The notes under the pieces are model-generated. The model was not told the DNA's origin. It ran no database searches and worked only from the letters and a program-made list of their open reading frames with translations. This document shows, piece by piece, positions 27,301 through 35,904 of a stretch of 64,000 nt of DNA. Every line of letters begins with the position of its first letter. The first letter of the stretch is position 1. Source of the stretch: Dyadobacter endophyticus (lineage in GTDB: Bacteria > Bacteroidota > Bacteroidia > Cytophagales > Spirosomataceae); assembly GCF_014641595.1 (NCBI RefSeq), contig NZ_BMIA01000002.1, positions 558,001 to 622,000 on the forward strand. The letters run 5' to 3'. The position numbers and the translations under genes are program-made.

Positions 27301-27762
27301 GTTTATTCGAAGCGAATTGATATTTCGAAGATAAATGCGAGCGCAAAAAATTTTGATAGCAATATTCGAGGAGATAATTCTGTTTTTAAAGTCCTAACAT
27401 ACCAGACTACCGGGCATGCCGATATCTCACGTTTTTTTCGGCAATACCTGAGCTACTTTTTGTTAAATCGGCAGCTAGTTCCCGTGGACCGGCGTTCGAT
27501 TCAAATCGACAGTCACAATACAATCACTATAGATACGATTACTACGCACTTGGAAAATGGAGGCATTATTGAGGTTGACAAATCTGGATTTTCAATACAT
27601 GTGAATAGGAATTTTCATTCAAATATTAACAGGTTTTTATCTCAGGGTAGAACTTTTTTGGAGTTAAACAGGGCGATCCGTTCGGTTGTTGAGGCAGATC
27701 TTAGCGGGAATGAACCTGATAGGAGATACGATTATTTGGACTTTAAACGGCGTGAGGATTAG
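24358..27762 (+). CDS. NACHT-type STAND NTPase, probable antiphage protein
   Basis: An 1134-residue protein. The N-terminal 180 or so residues resemble a SMEK-like domain (FPGVDGIDIDASEMIQVTS). The Walker A loop is AAGGIGKTTFCEK (about residues 498-510) and the Walker B/NACHT acid cluster is IFDGVDEII (from about 582), followed by a sensor region (IINCRDTYIEEM). The remainder is a long helical C-terminal region for sensing. Bacterial NACHT proteins are established antiphage STAND ATPases that trigger abortive infection on detection of phage products. The gene is visibly much more AT-rich than its neighbours, a sign of transfer. No separate effector gene is seen. Confidence 0.85.
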   Translation: MYNQKGSDNIAGIFFRINTNLNIIKGKIATDNKTNDFSLNLFLETTALKIYNIIFDKNAINANLASENFPGVDGIDIDASEMIQVTSSYTMSKIDNSIEQVIKYKHYEKYNRLKIILLKDINIKKDRKKIKDRIAKIINGKFLFDIDVDIIDLDQMYRHLKINQNLSKAVEVLTILDNFLEIAPDSKFSAPRAISITFGSDEITNVCSIVNYLTREQINVYTSSKELYDQFRVSGRSSFDYLIYVSQEQMLRHISHTIVVLSNIYITNNIQGKDSCLVLNHLLLNRHRCQVISFNRFLKNLDVFRNLQLGVPKTLNVANIDKRLRDSILKDLFAESMFSTLSYEDVKEALINTYSSFNNSHVDEKEFYLIKFVMDHHPSVFFNLLVLKKDYVLQRLERQIKDACGPSSLQNLTILAPKDFNHRTATRIDNIRSFFPSSQVYYIDEFLFDKSFKFEQSLLSSIPDYVDPDVLSNGDYLGINDVIDWIINDNESMVGIIKAAGGIGKTTFCEKIHDKIVSEHTRFVVAFIDSSTFIQSFKNKRFLVESDYDLYAICKNCYPDWGFVSERSFFLNFALGNIVVIFDGVDEIISTIPSFDLSSFLIYVETLRKAIGRGKIIINCRDTYIEEMNSFFNSQENTHSVMSYELLGFDIGRAELYFRHHFDDKKVLLCKRILKEFYPDVTFNQYSFPPFVLDIIVQIVKSNFNFSEIDFDFNSDILCQEDSNDFLMYRILRRETYKKNVFGFNLSIDDQVRFLCFLAVDERGSVYKDGLLNLLNKIRKFDRGDNIVKGLQDHPLLTRSGQNLVFRFPFLNTYFKAIMVTEFLFCSTSFATSQNLVQVLSYDCNINSEVARLLTARIRVMNNNFELLVKRARTCIGRLREFGLKNDYLLSHVEKSISNLFLILVASFSNRNSNELIRGLFSKSDGVISNFCLIDVPASTDLNLDFSDLYFSESRILRFADFFNCKVTEETYFDDTCEISEVYSKRIDISKINASAKNFDSNIRGDNSVFKVLTYQTTGHADISRFFRQYLSYFLLNRQLVPVDRRSIQIDSHNTITIDTITTHLENGGIIEVDKSGFSIHVNRNFHSNINRFLSQGRTFLELNRAIRSVVEADLSGNEPDRRYDYLDFKRRED

Positions 27763-28535
27763 ATCGCATTATATTTTATTATTAGACTTTGTTGTCAGCT
27801 TACTATAACCAAGAACCATGGCCTCAATGTCATATTCCGTCTCGTTGTCGAAGTCTGCGGAATCTGCGCGATCAGGCATAAACAGCTCAATTCTCAATCC
27901 ATAACCTTGTGCCAAGGTCAAAGTTTCCAGCGAGTAGCTTTATGGGGCCGCCACTTCGCTACGTCCGGTTGAATCCAGTTGCGTTAACTGCTTTCTGGTC
28001 GTATCCAATTGTAGTTGCATTTTTGAATTAATCGAATCGAAACGCGACTACGCGGACCTCGGCAGTGTAATTCGGGCCCGTCACAAGCCACTGAATACCG
28101 GTGATATTGTAATCCTGGAACGATCCAGATCCGTCGCCGATCCGCGTGTATCAGCCTCCGATTTGGTGAGGGCGAGTCGGCTGCTACTAGCTCCGGTACA
28201 AGCCCGAAAATGGCGGCTTGGTTCCGGGCGATCTCGTCGGGAATTAGCTATCTGTTCCAAACCGGCCTGGATAAAGTTATACTCACCGAACTATAACGGT
28301 CGTGGCAAACTGGTACCCGAGCCATTAAGACGGTTCTGGGAAATGTTGAGGATAAATTGGCCGTTGGCGATACGCCAAGAATCGCCTTGTAGATGGGGTT
28401 TTAATCAACGCGGCCCTTGTTATTCTAGATGAAAACTGGCGCTTATTGCCTATTGCCAAAACAGCCAGAGTGTTGGCAAATGGTACACACGCGATATTTC
28501 ATTGATTTTTTGGTGATTGTTTATTTTACAAAATC
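27763..28535. other. Noncoding stretch with gene remnants
   Basis: About 770 bp between the converging NACHT and MBL genes. The left half contains minus-strand coding remnants (see 27769-28160). The right half has scattered coding-like text in shifting frames (for example a plus frame at 28163-28432 that I judge spurious) and looks decayed. Confidence 0.45.
27769..28160 (-). pseudogene. Remnants of decayed minus-strand genes
   Basis: From the ATG at 28020 the frame reads MQLQLDTTRKQLTQLDSTG, hits an in-frame TAA at 27940-27942 and then continues open to 27769 with coding-like text (LETLTLAQGYGLRIELFMPD, ETEYDIEAMVLGYSK). Just upstream a second piece (YNITGIQWLVTGPNYTAEV, then RVVAFRFD) ends at 28028. 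They look like the tail of one gene and a second gene broken by a stop. The family is not recognised. Confidence 0.4.
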
Positions 28536-30056
28536 CTACATTGCATTCACCTTATATTGGTAATAGAGCTTCTCTTCGCCAGGCCCTTCTGAAAATGCAT
28601 TGTGGAAGGCGGTACTTTCCGCCGAGGTCATGAACTGCTGGCGTGTGGCCAGAATCTTGTCTTTTAGCGGTTGCTTCTCCGGCGTGCGGTCTATCGACAA
28701 CCCTTCTTCGTTCATAATGATCAACCGGCCTTTGGTACGCAGGAGGAGGTCCGCGATCAGGTCGCGGTTGGGCATGGTACTTGTCCATCCCGGACTGATT
28801 ACGTCATAATCCAGCGTCGCCATCGCCACCAGGTCGGGATCGGTCATCATTTCCACACCGAGGCGTTTAGCTGAGCCGTTATGGCTCAAATGGTGCGCTA
28901 CCTTATAAAATACAGTCCTGTTGAGAAGGCCCTTGGTTTCCAATGGCTTATTATCATTAAAGCGGTCTTTCGCCTGCCATTTTATACTGTGCCAGCTCTT
29001 CCAGCTGCCATATTCCGCATCTCCGGGAAAAAGCATAACCCGTCCGCTATCCGCAAATTCAATAGCCAGCGCCACACTAAGGTTGTTGGTAGCGCTGTTC
29101 ATCCGAAGCGCCAGCGAACCGGCGCTGTTGAGCCAGTCATAGTCGATCTTGCGCCAGGATTCACTCGCATACTCACTCATCGTTTCGTCAGCCAGAAAGC
29201 TTTCGTCGAACGGCAATATCGACGAAAGAAGCTGCGGGTCCGTGAGGTTCAGAATGGCCGTTGCAAAACTGTCGTTATCCGTCCGTTTGTTATTCTGGCT
29301 ATGGCTGAATGTCTCACCCGGTTCATCGGCAGGGGCACCTTCGGCTTTGATCGAATCTATGGAGGTAGGGGGGCCCAGCACGTAAAATTTGATACCTTCG
29401 GCCCCTTCCGGATTGCTGATTACCTGGCCGGGATGTACGTAGGCGATGTTGTTCGTGGCAATTTCCTTTTTCACCACCTCCATTCCTGCCAGTCCGCCTA
29501 TATATTCGCTGCCACGCGCTGAAAAGTGAAGTTCGGCAAACCGGTCGACGGCCACCGCAAAATCAGGCTGTAATCCTAGCGGGGACTTCTTTTTTGCCGC
29601 TTTTTCGTCGGTCATCAGGCTATTCAAACGGTCGGCTACCACATTCAATGCTTTTTTCCGCTGGCCGTATTCTTCTTTCCAATGTTTCAGTTGGTCGCCC
29701 AGTGGATCATCGGCCGATGTAGGAGCGTCGTTTTCAGTCCAGCCCATCCAGATCTTTTTGACGACAAAATCCGCCGTAAAAAGCTCTTTGCAGGATTTAA
29801 ATACCGATACATGATCCAGGTGCTCATGGGTAACCACAAGCAGATCGATCGTTGCAGGTTCCGCAGTCCTGCCTTCCCGGATGTAATCTTTCAGGTTTTT
29901 AATATAGGGTTCCAAATGCTCCTTGCTGCCTTTCCAGGTACCGCAATCTATCATCATCGTAAAGGTATTGTCCGTGCCTTTGAACATCTTGATAATGAAG
30001 CAGTCGCCAGTCCCCATCCGGTACATCCTTACCTCGGCATGTGTAATCTTGTCCAT
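28536..30056 (-). CDS. MBL-fold metallohydrolase, cytoplasmic
   Basis: About 506 residues from the ATG at 30056. It carries the metallo-beta-lactamase-fold motif THEHLDHVS (about residue 72) after a typical GTGDCFIIKM opening and DCGTWKG. Later ligands lie in LFPGDAEYGSW and KVAHHLSHNGS. There is no signal peptide. ComEC-like and toxin-associated MBL proteins share this layout; the substrate is unknown. It begins 11 bp after the metalloprotease stop, so the two form one operon. Confidence 0.85.
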   Translation of the reverse strand: MDKITHAEVRMYRMGTGDCFIIKMFKGTDNTFTMMIDCGTWKGSKEHLEPYIKNLKDYIREGRTAEPATIDLLVVTHEHLDHVSVFKSCKELFTADFVVKKIWMGWTENDAPTSADDPLGDQLKHWKEEYGQRKKALNVVADRLNSLMTDEKAAKKKSPLGLQPDFAVAVDRFAELHFSARGSEYIGGLAGMEVVKKEIATNNIAYVHPGQVISNPEGAEGIKFYVLGPPTSIDSIKAEGAPADEPGETFSHSQNNKRTDNDSFATAILNLTDPQLLSSILPFDESFLADETMSEYASESWRKIDYDWLNSAGSLALRMNSATNNLSVALAIEFADSGRVMLFPGDAEYGSWKSWHSIKWQAKDRFNDNKPLETKGLLNRTVFYKVAHHLSHNGSAKRLGVEMMTDPDLVAMATLDYDVISPGWTSTMPNRDLIADLLLRTKGRLIIMNEEGLSIDRTPEKQPLKDKILATRQQFMTSAESTAFHNAFSEGPGEEKLYYQYKVNAM

Positions 30057-30067
30057 AATTTTCAATG

Positions 30068-32059
30068 CTAATGGCGGTGTAGGAATGCGAATGGTTCTTG
30101 CGCGCCGTTGGTCAGGCCGCTGCCAAAATAATGGCTGTAGTCGGACACGCACATCATGATCTCGTCCTGTTCATAACGAACTTGCTGCTCAATCCGCTTC
30201 TTATCAAGGGTTCTGTCCTCGGGCTTCGTTTTGGTAGTGTCGAGCAAAGGCCGGCTGATGGCATAGCGCAATTTCAATGTATTCAGGTCGAAAATTAGCG
30301 TGCAGCCGCCCATGAAAGTCGATGCTCTCTTCTTTTCCTTTGTGTTCGTCGCCACTCCGATAAATTCCCCATTTTTCACGATCACCTTGGCTTGTTGCAG
30401 AAGTGATACTACAATATGATGGATCTGTCCTCCCTGCGGGCCTACGCGTGAGACAAGCCGCAGGTTATGCACCAGGACCGCAGGATAATCCTTGTTACTT
30501 CTGGATTCATTGATCCCGAATTTTTGCCAATCGCGATTCAGAACGAGGCCTGTCACGTTCTCAAACTCGGTCTGATTGTCAAACTGCTGGACGATTTGAT
30601 CATGCAGACCCTGCTGTTCTTCGTTTCCGACAATATATTGTTGTGTGATCCTGTAAATTTCATCCCTACTTTTCGTATCCATGATATCATTCCGAAATTT
30701 TTTCAGGAACTGACTGATCATCAGAAACATACCCTGTACTTTCGGACCAAAAGACGGGTTTCTTTTAAATTGAAGACTTTCAACGCTGAGTGTCTTGATG
30801 TTTTTAGGATAAATACCGCGCCGACGGAACGCATCGATAAAGGCCAACCGGTAATTACGAGAATCGTCGTTCACCAGATCCACGTCTGCGGTAATAATAG
30901 CCCTTAGATAGTCGCCAAAATTAATATCCACGGGCGTACAGTAATCCAGCGCACGAATGCACATCTGCAATACGTGATCGGCGGATTTCGCAGCCTCGTC
31001 CGCAAGCCGGTTAACCAGGTCTTCCGGCAATTCTCCCGCCGTTAAAATCCCTGTACCGTTGGAAGCAATGCGGATCAGGTCAGCCACACGGCTCTTATAA
31101 ATATTGATAAATGCCTCAAAAACAGCCGCCACCAAAATACTTCCCCTCGCATGCGGCTCCATAACCGTGCGGTAATCGTCCGGATTGGGCTCTTTGGGTT
31201 TCCACTGTTTCGTTTTTTCATCGATCTCCCCGATCGCATCACGCAGACTGCCATAATTCCCGATCGCAGAGCCAAACTGCTGGGCCAGTTGACCCAGTAA
31301 ATTTTGCGCAGCCAAATCACCCCGAGTTTTCCTAATCTGGTTTTTTAGTACTTCGGGAAATGTAAAGTGCTGAAAAAGAGCCACTATGTCTGCAAACGCC
31401 TCATGAAATGACAGCACATCCGGATTCGTCGGCTGGTTGAAATTCGGGTGCATACCATCCAGGATCGCGTGCGTGGTTTCGTGGGCGATAATATCGTGGC
31501 TCAGGCAGGTAAATATCAGTGAAGCAGGCATTTGAATGCTTTCATCGGCCGGGGACGAGGAAAAATAGCCAAAAAGCAGCGCGCGCTTGTACGGGCTATA
31601 GTAGGCATTCGCTTCGCGTAACGCGTGAGGGTATATACGTAGCCGCGAAACATTCTTTTTCGTACCCCTGTCCCAAGTATCTGCCCAGAGGATTTTCCGG
31701 CCAAGCGCTCTTTCAAAATTTTTGATGGTTGTCATAGCCACTGCATACACCATTTGCTGATGAAACTGCGGGTTGCCCTCGCTGGGATCCAAGCCATCCT
31801 GCGCCAGAATGTAAGGATCATTCAGGTCGACGGGCTTGTAGGATTTGCCCACAGTTGGATCATAGTCAATCACCTCCAGATACTCACCTATCGGCCCGGG
31901 TCTAATGCCCTGGTTATTAATGGTAGCGGCAGCGGCATCTTCCCACGGAATTTTGTAAACAATGGTGCTGATGGGGGCCATATCCAATTGAAGGGTGAGT
32001 GCCGGGTCGAATGCATACCCCCTAAGTTTTCGGAACGGTGGTTTTGCGTCAGATGCCAT
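30068..32059 (-). CDS. Gluzincin-type zinc metalloprotease, unknown subfamily
   Basis: About 663 residues from the ATG at 32059 (MASDAKPPFRKLRG); a longer frame to 32149 is unlikely. The catalytic motif is HETTHAILDGM at about residue 190, and the likely third ligand is in HEAFADIVAL about 27 residues later, the spacing of M4-like gluzincins. No signal peptide. Long C-terminal regions without recognised domains follow. It is operonic with the MBL protein. Its role may be intracellular proteolysis linked to an MBL enzyme, in a pairing I do not recognise. Confidence 0.8.
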   Translation of the reverse strand: MASDAKPPFRKLRGYAFDPALTLQLDMAPISTIVYKIPWEDAAAATINNQGIRPGPIGEYLEVIDYDPTVGKSYKPVDLNDPYILAQDGLDPSEGNPQFHQQMVYAVAMTTIKNFERALGRKILWADTWDRGTKKNVSRLRIYPHALREANAYYSPYKRALLFGYFSSSPADESIQMPASLIFTCLSHDIIAHETTHAILDGMHPNFNQPTNPDVLSFHEAFADIVALFQHFTFPEVLKNQIRKTRGDLAAQNLLGQLAQQFGSAIGNYGSLRDAIGEIDEKTKQWKPKEPNPDDYRTVMEPHARGSILVAAVFEAFINIYKSRVADLIRIASNGTGILTAGELPEDLVNRLADEAAKSADHVLQMCIRALDYCTPVDINFGDYLRAIITADVDLVNDDSRNYRLAFIDAFRRRGIYPKNIKTLSVESLQFKRNPSFGPKVQGMFLMISQFLKKFRNDIMDTKSRDEIYRITQQYIVGNEEQQGLHDQIVQQFDNQTEFENVTGLVLNRDWQKFGINESRSNKDYPAVLVHNLRLVSRVGPQGGQIHHIVVSLLQQAKVIVKNGEFIGVATNTKEKKRASTFMGGCTLIFDLNTLKLRYAISRPLLDTTKTKPEDRTLDKKRIEQQVRYEQDEIMMCVSDYSHYFGSGLTNGAQEPFAFLHRH

Positions 32060-32486
32060 AGATTTACGTAGGTTGTAATGAACTGACAATGGTTTGTTTA
32101 TATTCTTATATGTGTAAGATTCAGAAATGATACTTACAACTAGGAACACGTGATATTTGAAGTGCGGATATGGGAATCTCTACGTCCATGGTATGATGCA
32201 TACAGACAACACCCGCTAATATTAATCAAAATAAAAATCAAGTATTCAGTCTATTTAACAACATATGAACGTTTAAATTCGGCAACTCTCATCGGATGCT
32301 GTTACCAGGACTGTCACAACTACTTCTGAATTAAATGCTTTTAGAACCTTCAATTCTTGTTTTACAGAAGGTTTTTCTGAAATTTTCAGCCTACTTGAAT
32401 CATAAGTGGTAAGGGTTATGATGTCTTTAACAATATTGATTCAAAGGCCATAAGCGGTCTAAACGATTAAGAGTAATCGAATTTAT
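32060..32486. other. Noncoding gap between minus-strand genes
   Basis: About 430 bp. It holds the probable promoter of the protease operon at the left. A stem AACCTTC (32345-32351) / GAAGGTT (32367-32373) is followed by a T-rich run on the plus strand, but no plus-strand gene leads into it. Nothing else is seen. Confidence 0.4.
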
Positions 32487-33845
32487 CTAGGCTTCTATTT
32501 CTTGATCATCAAAGTGAAATATTAATTGCAGCTTTTCAACCAGATATCTAAGACTCTCTTTTTCTTTCTTGTCCCAGTAGTGGGTGTGTGAAATAAAGGG
32601 GAACCATCCGTATCTCGCTGATCGTAATTTCTTATTTTCTACGCCTGAACCTAAACACGCTATCTCTCCCCCAACGAAGTCATTTCCAAAGTACATATTG
32701 GTCCAGCGGGTCATTGCAAATACTGCTGCGTGATGCAAGTTCCTAGGAACAGCTGGATCGTCTGTTGCCGGAAAAGAAAACCAATCTTTCTTGTTTGCAT
32801 TTTTAAGTTTCTTCAAAGCAGCGGCCGTTGGGCGCTCCATAACAGGCGGACAGGTGGGAAACTCTCGTTGCCTTTTTTTTAATGAAAATTCATCCACGTT
32901 TCGGGCAATATGGAAGTGGGCAAAAGCAAGGGGGCTTCCTACTGTCAGTATATCACTAACTCGCCAAGAGTCGCTGTTTTTGTATTGGGATAGCCAAAAC
33001 TTAAATTGTGCGCTTCGAAACTGTTCGAGATTAATCTTAGTGCTGTTAAAATTGGCTACGGCCTGCTCGGCTTCATCAATAGCTAGCGGATCTACTTGAA
33101 GTTTTGGGCTGATTTCGTTCCAGTAAAGCGACAATATATCGTAGGCTATAATGGATCCTAAGCTATGGCCAACAATGACGACGCGGTCATATAAATTATT
33201 TCCGATAGCATCTTTTTGTTCATGCAAACGACGCAACAAACTAATGCCTGTACCTCGGATCTGTTGTCGTTGAGCAATATTTCCGGGTCTTGGAGCAAAG
33301 TATCGAACTGCATCCCCCAAATAATTTAGTAGTAGGCCATTGATTAAGATTGATGCAAGCGTAACAATGAATGAGCTTACGGCTTTGAACCAGCCCACTG
33401 TTATAACATTTTTCCACCAAACTGGAATCAATGAGCTTCCAAAATTTTGAATGAAAATTAGACAGCTTATCGTCGCCAATACTATTGCCCAGAACAAATA
33501 GTAAATCCATCTTAATCTTTTAGGGACCTGTCCAGGGAACCTTACAAAGACATTCCAGGTCCACCATAGGACATCACTAATTTTTGTGTCAAGCATTAAA
33601 TGTGCCCAGTACAGCTCGAAATAATCTGTCTTATAAGATTTACGTTGCCTGTTAGCAGTTAACCTTCGTAATTCGTAGCTATCGGAAAACTGGTCGGGCT
33701 TGCTAAAAAATGCTGGCTTGTTAGGATCTTGGTTTTCTGGGGCAACGGATGTGGCAAAATCACGAAGCGTGTCCATCGGGCGTTGCTCGCCGATCCCATG
33801 TATGATGATAATTGCTTGACGGGAGATCGAAGGTTTGGACGGCAT
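32487..33845 (-). CDS. Membrane alpha/beta hydrolase (lipase-like)
   Basis: A 452-residue protein. It opens with the oxyanion-type IIIIHGIGEQRP (residues 12-23), then two membrane segments (about 111-132 and 152-176). The nucleophile elbow is VVIVGHSLGSIIAYD (S228). This fold includes lipases and esterases; many defence or secretion effectors are such membrane hydrolases. A downstream conserved His is plausible (HHAAVFAMTRW). The physiological substrate is unknown. It is separated from the protease operon by 427 bp. Confidence 0.7.
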   Translation of the reverse strand: MPSKPSISRQAIIIIHGIGEQRPMDTLRDFATSVAPENQDPNKPAFFSKPDQFSDSYELRRLTANRQRKSYKTDYFELYWAHLMLDTKISDVLWWTWNVFVRFPGQVPKRLRWIYYLFWAIVLATISCLIFIQNFGSSLIPVWWKNVITVGWFKAVSSFIVTLASILINGLLLNYLGDAVRYFAPRPGNIAQRQQIRGTGISLLRRLHEQKDAIGNNLYDRVVIVGHSLGSIIAYDILSLYWNEISPKLQVDPLAIDEAEQAVANFNSTKINLEQFRSAQFKFWLSQYKNSDSWRVSDILTVGSPLAFAHFHIARNVDEFSLKKRQREFPTCPPVMERPTAAALKKLKNANKKDWFSFPATDDPAVPRNLHHAAVFAMTRWTNMYFGNDFVGGEIACLGSGVENKKLRSARYGWFPFISHTHYWDKKEKESLRYLVEKLQLIFHFDDQEIEA

Positions 33846-34255
33846 GAGGGTTCTGGGAAGGTTGCTTTAATTTACCGAAAAATTAACATAATAGGCTCGA
33901 AAACACTAGCACTCCCATCCCGTATTTATCTAGCGGCAAAAATGGACTCGCTGCCTATCATAAGTCATACCCCGTTGAAGGTCCATATTGGCATCAACGA
34001 TGACACTATATGCGGCCCACGAGAATTAGGCATAAAAAAAATGAAGTTTTTGAGCGAGGGATTTGAACGATTGACTTAACGGACTGAAAATCAGCAAGAC
34101 CTCTATCTTCTAGAAATCCCTTCCATGATGCACGGAAAACTCAAAAGTCTGATAGATCTATGTTGTGTAATATATTGATTGTTAGTTACTTGGAGATGTT
34201 GAATATTGGCTTGTGACATAGAGATTAGGCAGCGGATGCTAGACAGGCTGCTATT
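33846..34255. other. Noncoding gap carrying the right repeat copy
   Basis: About 410 bp. It holds the promoter side of the hydrolase gene, then the second copy of the 76-bp repeat (34056-34131), then 120 bp of AT-rich sequence before hipT. No tRNA fold is intact. Confidence 0.5.
34056..34131. repeat. 76-bp direct repeat, right copy
   Basis: It is colinear without gaps with 13016-13091 (offset 21,040 bp). On the plus strand its ends are also inversely repeated: GGGATTT at 34058-34064 and AAATCCC at 34114-34120. It may mark the right end of the 21-kb block. Confidence 0.6.
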
Positions 34256-35242
34256 TCAAACCTTGGCAAGCCTTTTCAGCCTGGTCTGATACGCCTGAAG
34301 ATAATTCCTTTTAGAACGATCATTCAAGAATGAGGCATTGACTAAGCGTTCGACCTTTTCCGAATTTGAAAGCATCGTGTCGAAGATGGATTTAATCAAT
34401 TTTATATTTAAGCCTGCTTCCTCTCCAAGTGTATGGAATCGTCTGGCGATATTCCCCTTTGATAGTTGAGGGGGTAGTAGGCCATCCTCCAGCGCGAAGT
34501 CGGAATCATTTACATGAAGGCGGCTGTTAAGAAGATCGTACGCGGGACTGAGCCTGAAATCACCCATGCCGGTTTCAATTATCGAGAAGTTCTTGAAATG
34601 GGCATCGCCATTTGAAAATAGATAATTGAACATGATTAGTTGAAATAGTTTAGGCGATTCTAATCCATAGATTGGAAGATATTTCTTCATTATGTTGAAG
34701 AGTTCCAGATAGTTACCCAGATACTTGTAATGTTCCCCGTGGGTCTGAGGACTTCTGTTGGCCAAAGCCGCGAAATCCTCTACCGCCTTCTTTTTATTTC
34801 CGTCCTGTACATCAAAGCGCCTAGTCAGATAGGCAGGTTTACCGTTTTCAAAGAAAATAAGTGCATTGTCGGCCGTATCAATGCCATAAACCTGGCGGGC
34901 TATTTGCATCGTCAAATGTTCATTGGCTGGCATTTGATCTGGATTACTGCCGATGGTGGGTATCGGTTTAAGGATGTGCGTGCCCTGCTCGCCCTCTCCA
35001 ACCAATCTCAACTTACTCTTGACCTGAATTATGGAAAATTTTTCTTGGACGCCGGAAATTGACACTCGCCTTTGGCTCTGCAAGAACGCTAAGTTAGCAA
35101 GGCCCCCGGAAGCTGGCGAGTCATACGGTAATACATGTGATACTTTCGCGCCATTGAACATTCTTTTCAGGCATTGTCTGCTGTAAGTATCATAGCCTTC
35201 GGCTAATGTACCCGGACAGTATTTGATAATGGGTATACTCAT
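34256..35242 (-). CDS. hipT: HipT kinase toxin of a tripartite HipBST system
   Basis: A 328-residue protein equal to the kinase core of HipA without its N-terminal subdomain. The SIS motif is present at S61-I62-S63 (RRVSISGVQEKF), the autophosphorylation position known in HipT. The catalytic loop SNGDAHFKNF (about residue 210) and the metal-binding SPAYDLL follow. HipT phosphorylates tryptophanyl-tRNA synthetase in the known E. coli system. It overlaps hipS by 4 bp. The split arrangement is inferred to make HipS, not HipB, the direct inhibitor. Confidence 0.88.
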   Translation of the reverse strand: MSIPIIKYCPGTLAEGYDTYSRQCLKRMFNGAKVSHVLPYDSPASGGLANLAFLQSQRRVSISGVQEKFSIIQVKSKLRLVGEGEQGTHILKPIPTIGSNPDQMPANEHLTMQIARQVYGIDTADNALIFFENGKPAYLTRRFDVQDGNKKKAVEDFAALANRSPQTHGEHYKYLGNYLELFNIMKKYLPIYGLESPKLFQLIMFNYLFSNGDAHFKNFSIIETGMGDFRLSPAYDLLNSRLHVNDSDFALEDGLLPPQLSKGNIARRFHTLGEEAGLNIKLIKSIFDTMLSNSEKVERLVNASFLNDRSKRNYLQAYQTRLKRLAKV

Positions 35243-35571
35243 GCCGAGTCGTTTGTCCGTTTGACTGTGACAGCTCCAATTGCGTCGTACTGCGCAACGT
35301 TCAGTAAAAGCCCAAAATAGTCGTCCTCGTCAATTTTTAGGGACCTGCAGATAACATGCTTATTGACGCCCTCCGGCAACATATTCGCAAAGAAAGGAAA
35401 AAGAGTTTTGGCGTTATACACCTTGACTGATTTCGGCAAAGTGAGGCTAACAGGAGGTTTCTGGCTGTTTGCTATCCAGGTATCTTCGTAGGTGAAGCTA
35501 AAGGAACCGTCGTTATGCTGGATTAGCTTGCCAGCAACTTCGCCCTTGTACATAATTTCCGCCTGCCTCAT
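35239..35571 (-). CDS. hipS: HipS, N-terminal subdomain antitoxin
   Basis: A 110-residue protein matching the N-terminal subdomain of HipA (YKGEVAGKLIQ, FSFTYEDTWI, PKSVKVYNAKTLFPFFANMLPEG, split here as PKSVKVYNAKTLF and PFFANMLPEG). In HipBST loci this piece is a separate protein that neutralises HipT. ATG at 35571, 2 bp after hipB, and a 4-bp overlap with hipT. Confidence 0.88.
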   Translation of the reverse strand: MRQAEIMYKGEVAGKLIQHNDGSFSFTYEDTWIANSQKPPVSLTLPKSVKVYNAKTLFPFFANMLPEGVNKHVICRSLKIDEDDYFGLLLNVAQYDAIGAVTVKRTNDSA

Positions 35572-35573
35572 AG

Positions 35574-35777
35574 CTATTGATTCATCGATTTGATTTGCAG
35601 AACGAGCTGCATTCCGAGTACATCGGCAACTTTCTCTAATGTGATGATGGTAGGATTTCCCTTTCCACTTTCCAGCTGTTTCACTGTTCTCAATCCAACA
35701 CCTGACATCTCGGCGAGGGTTTCCTGGGTTATATTAAAAAGTTTTCTTCTTTCCTTTACTATGCTACCAAGATGCAT
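35574..35777 (-). CDS. hipB: HipB-like XRE regulator
   Basis: A 67-residue helix-turn-helix protein (RRKLFNITQETLAEMSGVGL, RTVKQLESGKGNPTI). It is first in the hipB-hipS-hipT operon and should bind the inverted repeats upstream. It probably augments HipS-mediated control and autoregulates the operon. Confidence 0.9.
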   Translation of the reverse strand: MHLGSIVKERRKLFNITQETLAEMSGVGLRTVKQLESGKGNPTIITLEKVADVLGMQLVLQIKSMNQ

Positions 35778-35814
35778 TGTCCCTCCCTTTTGTAAAAACT
35801 ATTATTTAAATATA

Positions 35815-35904
35815 CATCAAAAAGTGCATTAAAGTGTTCTTTTTGATGTTAAAAGTAATTATTGGTTGGTAAAATATAGCAAAAGTGCACTGTATTGCAC
35901 TTTT
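35815..35904. promoter_or_regulatory. Two perfect inverted repeats, hipBST operators
   Basis: The first is CATCAAAAAG (35815-35824) / CTTTTTGATG (35839-35848). The second is AAAAGTGCA (35881-35889) / TGCACTTTT (35896-35904). The loop of the first also contains a TGCATT that echoes the second. They lie 38-127 bp upstream of the hipB start and are likely HipB binding sites. Confidence 0.7.

Noticed and set aside
28163..28432. Plus-strand ORF of 89 codons
   Set aside because: No recognisable protein text and located in a stretch with decayed coding traces on the other strand.
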